64,000 bases of DNA from an alpha proteobacterium HIMB59. Lineage in GTDB: Bacteria > Pseudomonadota > Alphaproteobacteria > HIMB59. Of this stretch, positions 8,557 to 20,915 are shown in pieces. Made by a program: the position numbers and the translations under genes. Location of the stretch: positions 434,001-498,000 of the forward strand of contig CP003801.1 in assembly GCA_000299115.1 (NCBI GenBank), read 5' to 3'. Positions within the stretch are counted from its first letter, which is position 1; every line of letters begins with the position of its first letter. Below the pieces are notes generated by a model. The model was given only the letters and a program-made list of their open reading frames with translations. It did no database searches and was not told the DNA's origin.

Positions 8557-9924
8557 GTGACAGATGATATTGATCAAGAGGTAAACGTTTCTTGGAGTTC
8601 TATTACATCCGAGTTAAAAAAATCTCTCGATAAAGATACTTTTCAAAACTGGATTAAACCTATTCAATTCGAGTCTCTTCTCGATACTTCTTTAACACTC
8701 TCCGTTCCCACTCGTTTCTTAAGAGATTGGATCATTAAGAATTACGCATCTGTGATCAAGCGTGCTTATCTTGATCAAGATATCACAATTCATAAGTTAT
8801 CAATTCTGGTAAAAGAAAATAATAATCGTGTAATTCCTGGCACGGAGGTTGTCCATCAAGAAAAAGAAGAAGATGGAGATGATCACTATTATGATGATAT
8901 TTCCGCACCGCTCGATCCACAGTTTACTTTTGATAATTTTATAGTCGGTAAACCTAATGAGCTTGCTTATGCTGCAGCACAGCGTGTAGCGCAATCTGAA
9001 GTCGTAAGTTTTAATCCACTATTTTTATATGGTGGTGTGGGCTTAGGTAAAACGCACTTAATGCATGCCGTTGCTTGGAATATTAAAAAAAGAAATCCTA
9101 AAAAGAATGTTGTGTATCTCACCGCAGAAAAATTTATGTATCAATTCATTAAAGCACTTCGCTTTAAGAATATAATGAGCTTTAAAGAACAATTTCGTTC
9201 TGTTGATGTGCTGATGATCGATGATGTTCAATTCATTATTGGCAAAGACAATACCCAAGAAGAATTTTTTCATACTTTCAACACATTAGTGGATAAGAAA
9301 CGCCAAATTATTATTTCTGCAGATAAATCTCCTGCGGATTTAGAAGGTTTAGAAGATCGACTGAAATCAAGACTGGGTTGGGGCTTAGTAGCGGATATTC
9401 ATCCTCTGACATATGAATTGAGATATGGAATTATTGAAGCGAAAGCCGAGCAAAAAAATATCAAACTGACTAGCGATGTTTTAGAATTTTTAGCAAACAA
9501 AATAACCAATAATGTTCGTGAGATGGAAGGGGCACTTAATCGCTTAGCTGTTCACGCTTCATTACAAGAGTCAGAAATTACCGTTGATTTAGTCAAAGAT
9601 GTTCTAAAAGATTTACTGCGCACCAACTCTCGCAAAATCACTATTGATGAAATTCAAAAGAAAGTGGTCGAGCATTACAATATCAAATTATCAGATATGC
9701 ATTCTCCTCGTAGATCTCGATCAGTCGCGAGACCTCGTCAAGTCGCGATGTATTTAGCAAAGTCGATTACGACTCGTTCACTTCCTGAAATTGGGAGAAA
9801 ATTTGGCGGTAGAGACCATACTACCGTGATCCATGCGATCAAAACGATTGAAGAAATTATGGTAAATGATCCTAGTCTTGCAGAAGATATTGAACTTTTG
9901 ACTAGAATATTGCAAACTTCCTAA
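8557..9924 (+). CDS. dnaA: Chromosomal replication initiator protein DnaA
   Basis: An ATP-dependent initiator that opens the origin and loads the helicase. The 455-residue protein has an N-terminal domain I (SSITSELKKSLDKDTFQNW), a short acidic linker, the AAA+ domain with Walker A GGVGLGKTH and Walker B VLMIDDVQF, and the domain IV DNA-binding signature GGRDHTTVIHAIKTI. The start is GTG, 7-8 bases after a GAGGAGAGG ribosome site. dnaN follows with no gap. Confidence 0.97.
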   Translation: MTDDIDQEVNVSWSSITSELKKSLDKDTFQNWIKPIQFESLLDTSLTLSVPTRFLRDWIIKNYASVIKRAYLDQDITIHKLSILVKENNNRVIPGTEVVHQEKEEDGDDHYYDDISAPLDPQFTFDNFIVGKPNELAYAAAQRVAQSEVVSFNPLFLYGGVGLGKTHLMHAVAWNIKKRNPKKNVVYLTAEKFMYQFIKALRFKNIMSFKEQFRSVDVLMIDDVQFIIGKDNTQEEFFHTFNTLVDKKRQIIISADKSPADLEGLEDRLKSRLGWGLVADIHPLTYELRYGIIEAKAEQKNIKLTSDVLEFLANKITNNVREMEGALNRLAVHASLQESEITVDLVKDVLKDLLRTNSRKITIDEIQKKVVEHYNIKLSDMHSPRRSRSVARPRQVAMYLAKSITTRSLPEIGRKFGGRDHTTVIHAIKTIEEIMVNDPSLAEDIELLTRILQTS

Positions 9925-11034
9925 ATGGATTTCCGAGTTAGCCGTGAGGCCTTTTTAAGGGTTCTCACTCATGTCAGTTCTATTGTCGATAGTCGTTCGA
10001 CTATTCCCATTCTCTCAAACATTTACTTAAAATGTGAAAATAATCAGATCGAAATCCGATCCACTGATATGGATATCTCCATTCGTGAATTTGTGTCTTG
10101 TGACTCTACTAAAAATGGAGAAGCAACTGTGAACTCACGTATTTTGACGGACATTATTCGAAAAACAAAAAAGAATTCGATCGTTAAATGTAAGTTAGAG
10201 GGCAATCGTTTAATTATTAACTCAGATAATTCTGTTTTTGAATTAAATGCCCTATCTGCTGATGAATTTCCTAAGTTTGTCCCTTTAGATCCAACGAATT
10301 CATTTGAGTTAACTATTCCTCAAATGAAAAGACTGTTCAATAAAACAAAGTTTGCTATTTCTGCAGAAGAGACAAGATATTATTTAAATGGAATTTACTT
10401 TCATACCGTCGCTAATGGCTCCAAAACAGCTCTTCGTTGTGTTGCAACAGATGGACATCGATTAGCTAAAACAGAATTAGACTTATCTAATGCTGTGAAC
10501 ATTTCAGGAATTATTCTGCCTAGAAAATTCATACTTCAATTAGATCGCATTTTGGGAGACTTTGAAGGAAAAGTAAAAATGATTTGTACTGATACTCAAG
10601 TTAGCCTCGAGGCTGATAATTTTATTATTATTAGTAAGTTAATTGATGGAACATTTCCTGATTATGAAAAAGTTATTCCTGTTTCCAATGATAAGCTTCT
10701 TCAAGTCGAAGCAGAACCTTTCTTTAATGCTATTGATCGTGTTTCTACCGTTAACCAAGACAAAACCCCAACAGTAAAATTGCAGTTTGAAAACAACAAC
10801 ATCAAGATCATGGCTACGAGCACCGATAGTAATAAAGGTGATGAAGAAGTAGCTGCGAGTTATGCGGCAGAAGCATTAGAGATACTGTTTAATTCAAAAT
10901 ATATTTTAGACTTACAAGATGTCATAGAGGGAGAGACCATGATTTTAGAATTGTTAAATCAGTCTTCCCCAGTGATCGTAAAAGATCCCAAAGATGCTAC
11001 GAGCCTATACATTTTGATGCCAATGAGAATATAA
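9925..11034 (+). CDS. dnaN: DNA polymerase III sliding clamp (beta subunit)
   Basis: Forms the ring-shaped dimer that tethers polymerase to DNA. The 369-residue protein contains the three tandem clamp folds; recognisable segments are STIPILSNI, ATDGHRLAK, and the C-terminal ending YILMPMRI that forms part of the peptide-binding groove. Its ATG directly abuts the dnaA TAA, and recF begins directly after its own TAA, so translation of the four replication genes is likely coupled. Confidence 0.97.
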   Translation: MDFRVSREAFLRVLTHVSSIVDSRSTIPILSNIYLKCENNQIEIRSTDMDISIREFVSCDSTKNGEATVNSRILTDIIRKTKKNSIVKCKLEGNRLIINSDNSVFELNALSADEFPKFVPLDPTNSFELTIPQMKRLFNKTKFAISAEETRYYLNGIYFHTVANGSKTALRCVATDGHRLAKTELDLSNAVNISGIILPRKFILQLDRILGDFEGKVKMICTDTQVSLEADNFIIISKLIDGTFPDYEKVIPVSNDKLLQVEAEPFFNAIDRVSTVNQDKTPTVKLQFENNNIKIMATSTDSNKGDEEVAASYAAEALEILFNSKYILDLQDVIEGETMILELLNQSSPVIVKDPKDATSLYILMPMRI

Positions 11035-14570
<3,536 letters not shown>

Positions 14571-14571
14571 G

Positions 14572-15822
14572 TTGGATAATAAAAAAAATAAATTTCTCTT
14601 TGTTAATTCATCAGATTTTTTACTAATCCGATTAATTGCTTTTGTTGGTCAAGGGGTCACACTCGCTGTATCCCAATATTTTTTCGATATCACTGATTTC
14701 GTCACGTACTCTTCTTGGGCCATCGCCCTCTTACTTCTATTAAGTGTGGGGCTTGCTTACTATCTGTTAAATCGCGGCGATAAAATATTATCTGAGCGAC
14801 AAATCTTTCTTTTTTTATGTTTTGATATTTTGCAAATATCTTTACTGATTGGTCTAAACGGTGGTTACACTAATCCTTTTATCTTTATCATTTTAGCTCC
14901 TATTGCTATTGCCGCTTCTTATCTAACTATTGAAAGAGTACTAGTGATCTTAAGTTTATCGTTGGTTTGTTTTGCATTAATTTTTAATTTTTATATTGAT
15001 CTTCCTTTAGCAGTGCGCCCCGATATTAATATCAATTACAGTTTAGCTATTATGATTTCATTATTCATTAGTAGTATTTTCTTAGTCTTTTATTTGTATT
15101 ACTTCTCAATGAACTACAAAAGTACACAGACTGCTTACGAACTTGCGAGCAAACAATTACAAAATGAAAGAGAGCTTTTGAAAGTAGGAGGATTGGCCGC
15201 TGCGGCTGTTCATGAATTAGGGACACCATTAAATACGATAAATTTAATTGTGGGAGACTTAGATCATGATAAAGATCTCAAGCAAAAATATGGAGAAGAT
15301 ATTGAAACGCTCAAAATTGAATTAGATCGATGTAAAGCAATTTTAAAAGAACTCTCCACAAATCCTGAGTCTAAAGAAATTTCATCCGAGATCAGCAACA
15401 TGTCTTTAGATGCATACGCCCAATCTCTATGTGATCAATTCTTAGGAAATTACCGATCCATAAATTTAGATTATCGCTCAGATGAAAAATCAAAATCAAT
15501 TAATATTCAGATTACCCCTGAATTGAATATTGCGATGAACAATATTATCAAAAATGCGATTAGCTTTGCTTATAATGAGATTTTGGTAATAGCTGAAGCA
15601 ACAGATAAGGAATATTTCATCAAAATCCGTGATGATGGGCCTGGATTTGATAAAAAGTTTATAGCTAATTTTGGTAAACCGTTCTATTCTAGCCGACCTG
15701 AAAAAGGGGTAAATATGGGCCTTGGCCTGTTTATAACTAAACAAATGATTGAAAATCTAAATGGCGAAATTTCAGTACAAAATAATAATGGAGCAGAAGT
15801 AATATTGACATGGCAGATCTAG
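14572..15822 (+). CDS. regB: Redox sensor histidine kinase RegB/PrrB
   Basis: A membrane-bound kinase that senses redox state through the quinone pool and a reactive cysteine, and phosphorylates RegA. Several hydrophobic segments fill the first ~180 residues, including the quinone-binding signature GGYTNPF. The H-box is AAAVHELGTPLNTI, the redox-box cysteine lies in LDRCKAIL, and ATP-binding motifs are NNIIKNA, DDGPGFD and GLGLF. The start is a TTG one base after the gyrB stop; no better start is seen before the first membrane segment. The end overlaps regA by 13 bases. Family membership is clear; its targets cannot be read here. Confidence 0.92.
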   Translation: MDNKKNKFLFVNSSDFLLIRLIAFVGQGVTLAVSQYFFDITDFVTYSSWAIALLLLLSVGLAYYLLNRGDKILSERQIFLFLCFDILQISLLIGLNGGYTNPFIFIILAPIAIAASYLTIERVLVILSLSLVCFALIFNFYIDLPLAVRPDININYSLAIMISLFISSIFLVFYLYYFSMNYKSTQTAYELASKQLQNERELLKVGGLAAAAVHELGTPLNTINLIVGDLDHDKDLKQKYGEDIETLKIELDRCKAILKELSTNPESKEISSEISNMSLDAYAQSLCDQFLGNYRSINLDYRSDEKSKSINIQITPELNIAMNNIIKNAISFAYNEILVIAEATDKEYFIKIRDDGPGFDKKFIANFGKPFYSSRPEKGVNMGLGLFITKQMIENLNGEISVQNNNGAEVILTWQI

Positions 15823-16367
15823 AACAAACAACCGAAAAAGAAAAAACACTATTTATCATTGAAGACGATAAGCCCTTTCGCGAGCGCTTAACCACCTCTT
15901 TCCAGCGTAAAGATTTTGTTGTGACCGCTGCTGCCAATAAAAAAGAAGCATTAGAAGTTTTAACCCAACATGATTTTAACTATGCAATCGTGGATCTTCG
16001 TCTCGGTGATGGTTCTGGTTTAGATGTGATTAAAGTCATTAAGGAAAAAAATCCTGAGTGTCGTGCCGTGATGTTGACGAGTTATGGTAATATCGCGACT
16101 GCTGTGTCTTCAGTGAAATTAGGTGCTGATGATTATCTTACCAAGCCTGCAAACATCGATGATATCGAAAAATCTTTGATGTCTTCTACAGCTTCTTCAC
16201 TTCCACCCCCACCAGAAAATCCCATGTCTGCAGATCGAATTCGTTGGGAACACATTCAAAGAGTTTTTACTCAGTGTAATCGTAATGTTTCTGAAACTGC
16301 AAGACGTTTAAAAATGCATAGAAGAACTTTACAGCGAATTTTAAATAAACACGCTCCTAAAGAATAG
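15810..16367 (+). CDS. regA: Redox response regulator RegA/PrrA
   Basis: The DNA-binding partner of RegB, a global regulator of energy and carbon metabolism in Alphaproteobacteria. In 185 residues: a receiver domain with acidic EDDKPF, the phosphoacceptor Asp in AIVDLRLGDG, Thr/Ser at MLTSYG and Lys in YLTKPAN; then the proline hinge SLPPPPENPMS; then the Fis-type helix-turn-helix RNVSETARRLKMHRRTLQRI, nearly invariant in RegA proteins. It overlaps regB and is presumably co-translated. Confidence 0.95.
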   Translation: MADLEQTTEKEKTLFIIEDDKPFRERLTTSFQRKDFVVTAAANKKEALEVLTQHDFNYAIVDLRLGDGSGLDVIKVIKEKNPECRAVMLTSYGNIATAVSSVKLGADDYLTKPANIDDIEKSLMSSTASSLPPPPENPMSADRIRWEHIQRVFTQCNRNVSETARRLKMHRRTLQRILNKHAPKE

Positions 16368-16399
16368 TATCTCGTTTTATTCTCTGCTATCTTATCTAG

Positions 16400-19078
16400 A
16401 TGTCTGAGTCCCGATTAATTCTTGTAGACGGTTCAGGTTATATTTTCAGAGCGTACTATGCGCTCCCCCCTATGAATAATTCTAAAGGCATTCCCACTAA
16501 TGCTGTTTATGGTTTTTGTAACATGATGTTACGTCTCATTGACGAACACCCTCACGATAAAATTTTAATTATTCTCGATGCGGGCAAAAATACTTTCCGC
16601 AATACTCTCTATTCTGAATACAAAGCTAATCGTAGCGAAGCACCAGAAGATCTTATTCCTCAATTTGGAATTATTCGCGAAGCGATTGATGCTTTTGGCT
16701 TAGATGTTATTGAAAAAAAAGATTTTGAGGCTGATGATATTATCGCCAGTTATGTTCGCTATGGTGAGGAAAATAAAATCCCCACAACAGTCTTTAGTTC
16801 GGATAAGGACTTGTTTCAATTGCTTTCCGCCAATACCCGTATTATGGACCCGATGAAAAATGTAGAAATTGATGAGGCCAAAGTCATGGATAAGTTTGGT
16901 GTGGGCCCTGATAAAATTACTGACGTTCAAGCACTGATTGGCGATAGTGTTGATAATATTCCAGGAGTTCCAGGTATTGGCCCTAAAACAGCAGCAAAAT
17001 TGATTAATGAATTCGGTACTTTTGAAGAGCTATTAGCAAAAAAAGATCAAATCTCCAATGTTCGCATCAAAAATCTCATTCATGATCATGAAGAGTCAGC
17101 CAAAATAAGCCATCAATTAGTGATTTTAAAAAACGATCTCGAACTGCCCATTCAAATTGAAAATTTAAAAGACTTCGATGACTCCCCAAAGTTAAATGAC
17201 TTTTTTAAAAAATATGAATTTAAATCCCTCATAAGAACCAGTGCTCATGAAACCAAACCTCACGCCGCAAAAAAAGATATAGAATTCAAATCACTGATTA
17301 AAACACCCGAGATCATCGAATACCTACAAAGCCTCCAATCTGAAAGAATACTCGCAATTGATCTTGAAACAGACAGTCTTGATGTTAATCAGGCGAATAT
17401 TATTGGCATTTCCTTATCTAATGCAGATCAGGCTTATTATATTCCTTTTAAATCTCCAGAAAATGAATTGACGTCTAAAGATCAAACAAAAATTTTAAAA
17501 GAACTCAATCTTTTATGTGAGGATCCTTCAATTTTAAAAATTTTTCATAATGCTAAATACGATAGTGTTATTTTAAAACGCTTTCATGTAAATACAGTTT
17601 CATTTCAAGATACGTTGTTAATGTCTTTTTTTATTAACAATGGTCTGACCAAACACAACTTAGAGGATTTGTATTATTACTACTTTGGTGAGGAAAAAGA
17701 AAAATTCAAAGATGTCATTAAAAATGAATCTAAAAGAAACTATAAAGATTTCTCTGAAGTGCCTTTACAAGCTGCTACGAACTACGCTGCTCATGATGCT
17801 TATGCTACGCATAAATTATATGAAGCAATGCAACAACAAATCTCTGAAGTATCTGATAGCTGGATATACTATGATATTGATAAAAAACTGAGTTTAGTTC
17901 TTCAAGAAGTTGAAAGTAATGGATGTAAAATCGATTTAAAATTTTTAACGAAACTCGAAAAAGACTTAAATAAGGAAATCGAAAATATTGAAAAAAAGAT
18001 TTTCAAAATTTCAGGAGAGGAATTTAATATTGGCTCCCCCAAGCAATTAACAGAAATATTTAAAAAACTCGATGTTAAAGTTACCAAAAAAACAAAAGCA
18101 GGAGATTTTCAAACTAACGTCAAAGTACTCGAGCAATTAGAGTCTGAAGGTGTTGAAATTGCCTCTCATATTCTACAGTGGAGACAATATTCCAAGCTAG
18201 TCTCGACCTACACTTCATCCCTTGCTGAGCACGCCGATAGTAACGATCGTGTTCATAGCACCTTTAATATTGCTGCCACGATCACTGGACGATTAAGCTC
18301 CTCCGAACCTAATCTTCAAAATATTCCTATCAGAACAGAGATTGGAAAGAAGATCAGAACAGCTTTTATTGCTGAAAAAGACCATGAATTATACAGTTTT
18401 GATTATTCTCAAATTGAGCTTCGAGTTCTTTGTGAGGCCTGTGAGGACCCTAATTTATTAAAAGCTTTTCAAGAAGACCAAGACATTCATCAAAGTACCG
18501 GACAACTAGTCTTTAATAAAAAGTCAATTAACGATAATGATCGCCGAATGGCTAAAATAATTAATTTTGGAATTATCTATGGGATCAGCCAGTATGGTTT
18601 AGCTAAACAGTTAGGGGTTAGCAATGCCGAGGCGAAGTTGTTTATTGATAATTATTTTCAAAAATTTCCCAACATTAATGACTTTATGAAATCCACCGTC
18701 GATAAAGCAAAAAAATTAGGATATGTCGAAAATCTCTTTGGAAGAAAATCTCATATTAAAGATATCAATGCTAAAAATTTTATGCTGCGCTCCTTTGCAG
18801 AGAGACAGGCTATCAATGCCCCCATCCAAGGTACTGCATCCGAGTTAATCAAAATAGCTATGCTCGATATTCAAGATTATTTACAACAACATAAATGTAA
18901 ATCCAAAATGACCTCTCAAGTACACGATGAACTTTTATTTGAAATTCACAAAGATGAAAAAGATCTTATTTCTCAAATCGCTAATCTGATGGAAACATCA
19001 CATCAAAAATACAAATCTTTTAAGACTCCGATTAAGGTTGATTTTGGTGGTGGATCAAACTGGGGTCAGGCCCATTAA
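16400..19078 (+). CDS. polA: DNA polymerase I
   Basis: Gap-filling and primer-removing polymerase. The 892-residue protein has all three domains: a 5' nuclease (start LILVDGSGYIFRAYYALPP, DKDLFQL, the helix-hairpin GVPGIGPKTAAKL); a 3'-5' exonuclease that looks catalytically complete (AIDLETDSLD, HNAKYD, and Tyr/Asp in YAAHDAYATH); and the polymerase with TGRLSSSEPNLQNIP, DYSQIELRVL, the O-helix RRMAKIINFGIIYG and QVHDELLFE. It is separated from regA by 32 bases and converges on a DUF924 gene. Confidence 0.97.
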   Translation: MSESRLILVDGSGYIFRAYYALPPMNNSKGIPTNAVYGFCNMMLRLIDEHPHDKILIILDAGKNTFRNTLYSEYKANRSEAPEDLIPQFGIIREAIDAFGLDVIEKKDFEADDIIASYVRYGEENKIPTTVFSSDKDLFQLLSANTRIMDPMKNVEIDEAKVMDKFGVGPDKITDVQALIGDSVDNIPGVPGIGPKTAAKLINEFGTFEELLAKKDQISNVRIKNLIHDHEESAKISHQLVILKNDLELPIQIENLKDFDDSPKLNDFFKKYEFKSLIRTSAHETKPHAAKKDIEFKSLIKTPEIIEYLQSLQSERILAIDLETDSLDVNQANIIGISLSNADQAYYIPFKSPENELTSKDQTKILKELNLLCEDPSILKIFHNAKYDSVILKRFHVNTVSFQDTLLMSFFINNGLTKHNLEDLYYYYFGEEKEKFKDVIKNESKRNYKDFSEVPLQAATNYAAHDAYATHKLYEAMQQQISEVSDSWIYYDIDKKLSLVLQEVESNGCKIDLKFLTKLEKDLNKEIENIEKKIFKISGEEFNIGSPKQLTEIFKKLDVKVTKKTKAGDFQTNVKVLEQLESEGVEIASHILQWRQYSKLVSTYTSSLAEHADSNDRVHSTFNIAATITGRLSSSEPNLQNIPIRTEIGKKIRTAFIAEKDHELYSFDYSQIELRVLCEACEDPNLLKAFQEDQDIHQSTGQLVFNKKSINDNDRRMAKIINFGIIYGISQYGLAKQLGVSNAEAKLFIDNYFQKFPNINDFMKSTVDKAKKLGYVENLFGRKSHIKDINAKNFMLRSFAERQAINAPIQGTASELIKIAMLDIQDYLQQHKCKSKMTSQVHDELLFEIHKDEKDLISQIANLMETSHQKYKSFKTPIKVDFGGGSNWGQAH

Positions 19079-19089
19079 TCTAAATAAAA

Positions 19090-19653
19090 TTACCAAGAGG
19101 AATTTGGTTCTTCTAAAAATTTAATTTCTTCAGCAGTTGATTGTCTTTGTAAAATACTATTCCTGTGAGGATATCTTCCAAATCTTTTGATAACGCGAGT
19201 GTGATCATCCCATGATTTTTTTATTCCTTCATAATTTGGATGTTCTTTTAAAAAAACATCTCCTAATTGTTGAACAAAAATATGATCTTGCATTTCCTCA
19301 CTATGAATGAGGGGTAGTAAATAAAAAAGTCTCTCAGGCATATCAAGATCTTCTAGGTACTGTCGATCCACACCTTCAATTACTAAAAGTCTGGCCTTAG
19401 TATCTTGAGAATAAGATTTAGGATCGTTACGAAATAAGTTTCTAGAGAACTGGTCAAGAAGTATGATGAGAGCTAAACTGCTTTTAGCTTCATCTTGCCA
19501 ATCATCATATTCATTCTTGATTGCTTTTTCGACGTCTTCTAAAAATCGATCTCTGATTTTTTGATCGTATTCATCATTTTTAGCCCAGTGATCTTTTGAG
19601 CTTGATTCTTTGAACCAGAAATCGAGAACTTCTTGGTATTTTGGAAGAGACAC
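19090..19653 (-). CDS. DUF924 family protein
   Basis: A 187-residue protein of unknown biochemical function belonging to the DUF924 family, which is helical and TPR-like. Family landmarks are VLDFWF near the start, LALIILLDQFSRNLFRND in the middle, MPERLFYLLPLIHSE and RFGRYPHRNSILQR near the end. The start is a GTG that overlaps the glutaredoxin stop by one base (TAGTG), so it is the last gene of the nrdAB-grx operon. No function is proposed. Confidence 0.85.
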   Translation of the reverse strand: MSLPKYQEVLDFWFKESSSKDHWAKNDEYDQKIRDRFLEDVEKAIKNEYDDWQDEAKSSLALIILLDQFSRNLFRNDPKSYSQDTKARLLVIEGVDRQYLEDLDMPERLFYLLPLIHSEEMQDHIFVQQLGDVFLKEHPNYEGIKKSWDDHTRVIKRFGRYPHRNSILQRQSTAEEIKFLEEPNSSW

Positions 19654-19892
19654 TAAAAGTTTTCGTCAGGTTTATTGAAAGCCATCCACTGCTCTAATTC
19701 AGTAAAACCGCCAATTTTCTCTCCATTAATAATGATTTGAGGGAAGGTTTTTGCTGTCGGAAAGACTTCAAAGAATTGCTCTCGATTAAAGTCTTCATCC
19801 AGTTTTAAAATTTTTGGATTATAAGGCTCTAATACAGCTTTTGCTCGAGTGCAAAAAATACAGTTCTCTTTGGTATAGATCGTGGCGTCCAA
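19653..19892 (-). CDS. Glutaredoxin (GrxC-like)
   Basis: A 79-residue dithiol glutaredoxin with active site CIFC (residues 11-14) in place of the common CPYC, followed by the cis-proline loop TFPQIIING and the GGFTELEQW glutathione-binding end. It starts with TTG directly after the nrdB TAA. Location right behind nrdA-nrdB suggests that it supplies electrons to ribonucleotide reductase, a role known for glutaredoxins; this is inferred from context. Confidence 0.9.
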   Translation of the reverse strand: MDATIYTKENCIFCTRAKAVLEPYNPKILKLDEDFNREQFFEVFPTAKTFPQIIINGEKIGGFTELEQWMAFNKPDENF

Positions 19893-20882
19893 TTAAAAGG
19901 ACTCGTCAAAAGATAAAGAGCGATCTGTTGGTCTTTGATATTCAGATACACGCTTTTCAAAGAAGTTGGTAACGTTTTGAACATCCAGCGCTCTCATGAA
20001 ATCAAAAGGATTTTCTGTGCCATAAACATGCTCAAATCCAAAAAGATCTGCGATACGATCAGAGACAGCTTCGATGTACATACACATCATCTCTTTATTC
20101 ATTCCAATGAGATCAACAGGAAGCGCATCTGTTACAAATTCTTTTTCAAATTCAACAGCTTCTCTTACAATTTCTTCAAACTCTGACTGAGAAACTAAAT
20201 TAGGAATTAAATCCATCGATTTGATATCTTCATCGGAGAGAGTTCCATTATTAAATTTATTGCTTAGTGTTTTAAACATCAAAGCAGAGAAACTAAAGTG
20301 CATTCCTTCATCTCTTGCAATCCAGTCATTGGATAATGCGAGACCTGGGAGCAAACCTCTTTTTCTAAAGTAGTAGATCGCACAGAATGAACCAGCAAAA
20401 AATAATCCTTCTACTAATCCAAATGCAATCAAACGTGTTAAAAGATTTTGTTTTCCATTGAGCCATTTAGAAACCCACTGAGCTTTTTTATTAATACAAG
20501 GCACATTTTGAATAGCAGAAAATAATTTATCTTTTTCAGCAGGGTCTTCGACATACGCTTCGATTTGAAGACCATACATTTCAGCGTGAATGGACTCGTT
20601 GAGCATTTGCATGGTGATAAAGAGTCGAGACTCAGGGATTAAAATTTCATTATAGAAACGGGACGCTAAGTTTTCATTAATCATCGCCTCAGAGTTCGCA
20701 AAGAATGCGAGAACGTGTTTGATGAAGTGCTTTTCGCCTTCATTCAGAGTTTTCAGATCACGAAGATCATCTTGAAGTGAAACCTCTTCTGGTGTCCAGA
20801 ACGCTTGTACGTGCTGTTTATAACGATCCCAAATTTCTTGGTGTTGAATAGGAAAAATAGATTTACATCCTTTAGATATCAT
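19893..20882 (-). CDS. nrdB: Ribonucleoside-diphosphate reductase small subunit (R2)
   Basis: Houses the metal cofactor and tyrosyl radical that start nucleotide reduction. In 329 residues the ligand pattern can be followed: Glu65 (ANSEAMINEN), Glu96 and His99 (NESIHAEMY), radical Tyr103, Glu159 (VEGLFFAGSF), Glu192 and His195 (ARDEGMHF). The first ligand is Glu where most tyrosyl-radical R2 proteins have Asp. The sequence resembles eukaryotic R2 (KHVLAFFA, RDEG, LLPGLALSN). A ribosome site AAGGAG precedes the ATG. The C-terminal peptide that docks into NrdA ends SLSFDESF. Confidence 0.94.
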   Translation of the reverse strand: MISKGCKSIFPIQHQEIWDRYKQHVQAFWTPEEVSLQDDLRDLKTLNEGEKHFIKHVLAFFANSEAMINENLASRFYNEILIPESRLFITMQMLNESIHAEMYGLQIEAYVEDPAEKDKLFSAIQNVPCINKKAQWVSKWLNGKQNLLTRLIAFGLVEGLFFAGSFCAIYYFRKRGLLPGLALSNDWIARDEGMHFSFSALMFKTLSNKFNNGTLSDEDIKSMDLIPNLVSQSEFEEIVREAVEFEKEFVTDALPVDLIGMNKEMMCMYIEAVSDRIADLFGFEHVYGTENPFDFMRALDVQNVTNFFEKRVSEYQRPTDRSLSFDESF

Positions 20883-20915
20883 AATTGGCTCCTTAATATA
20901 ATTTGATTGATTTTC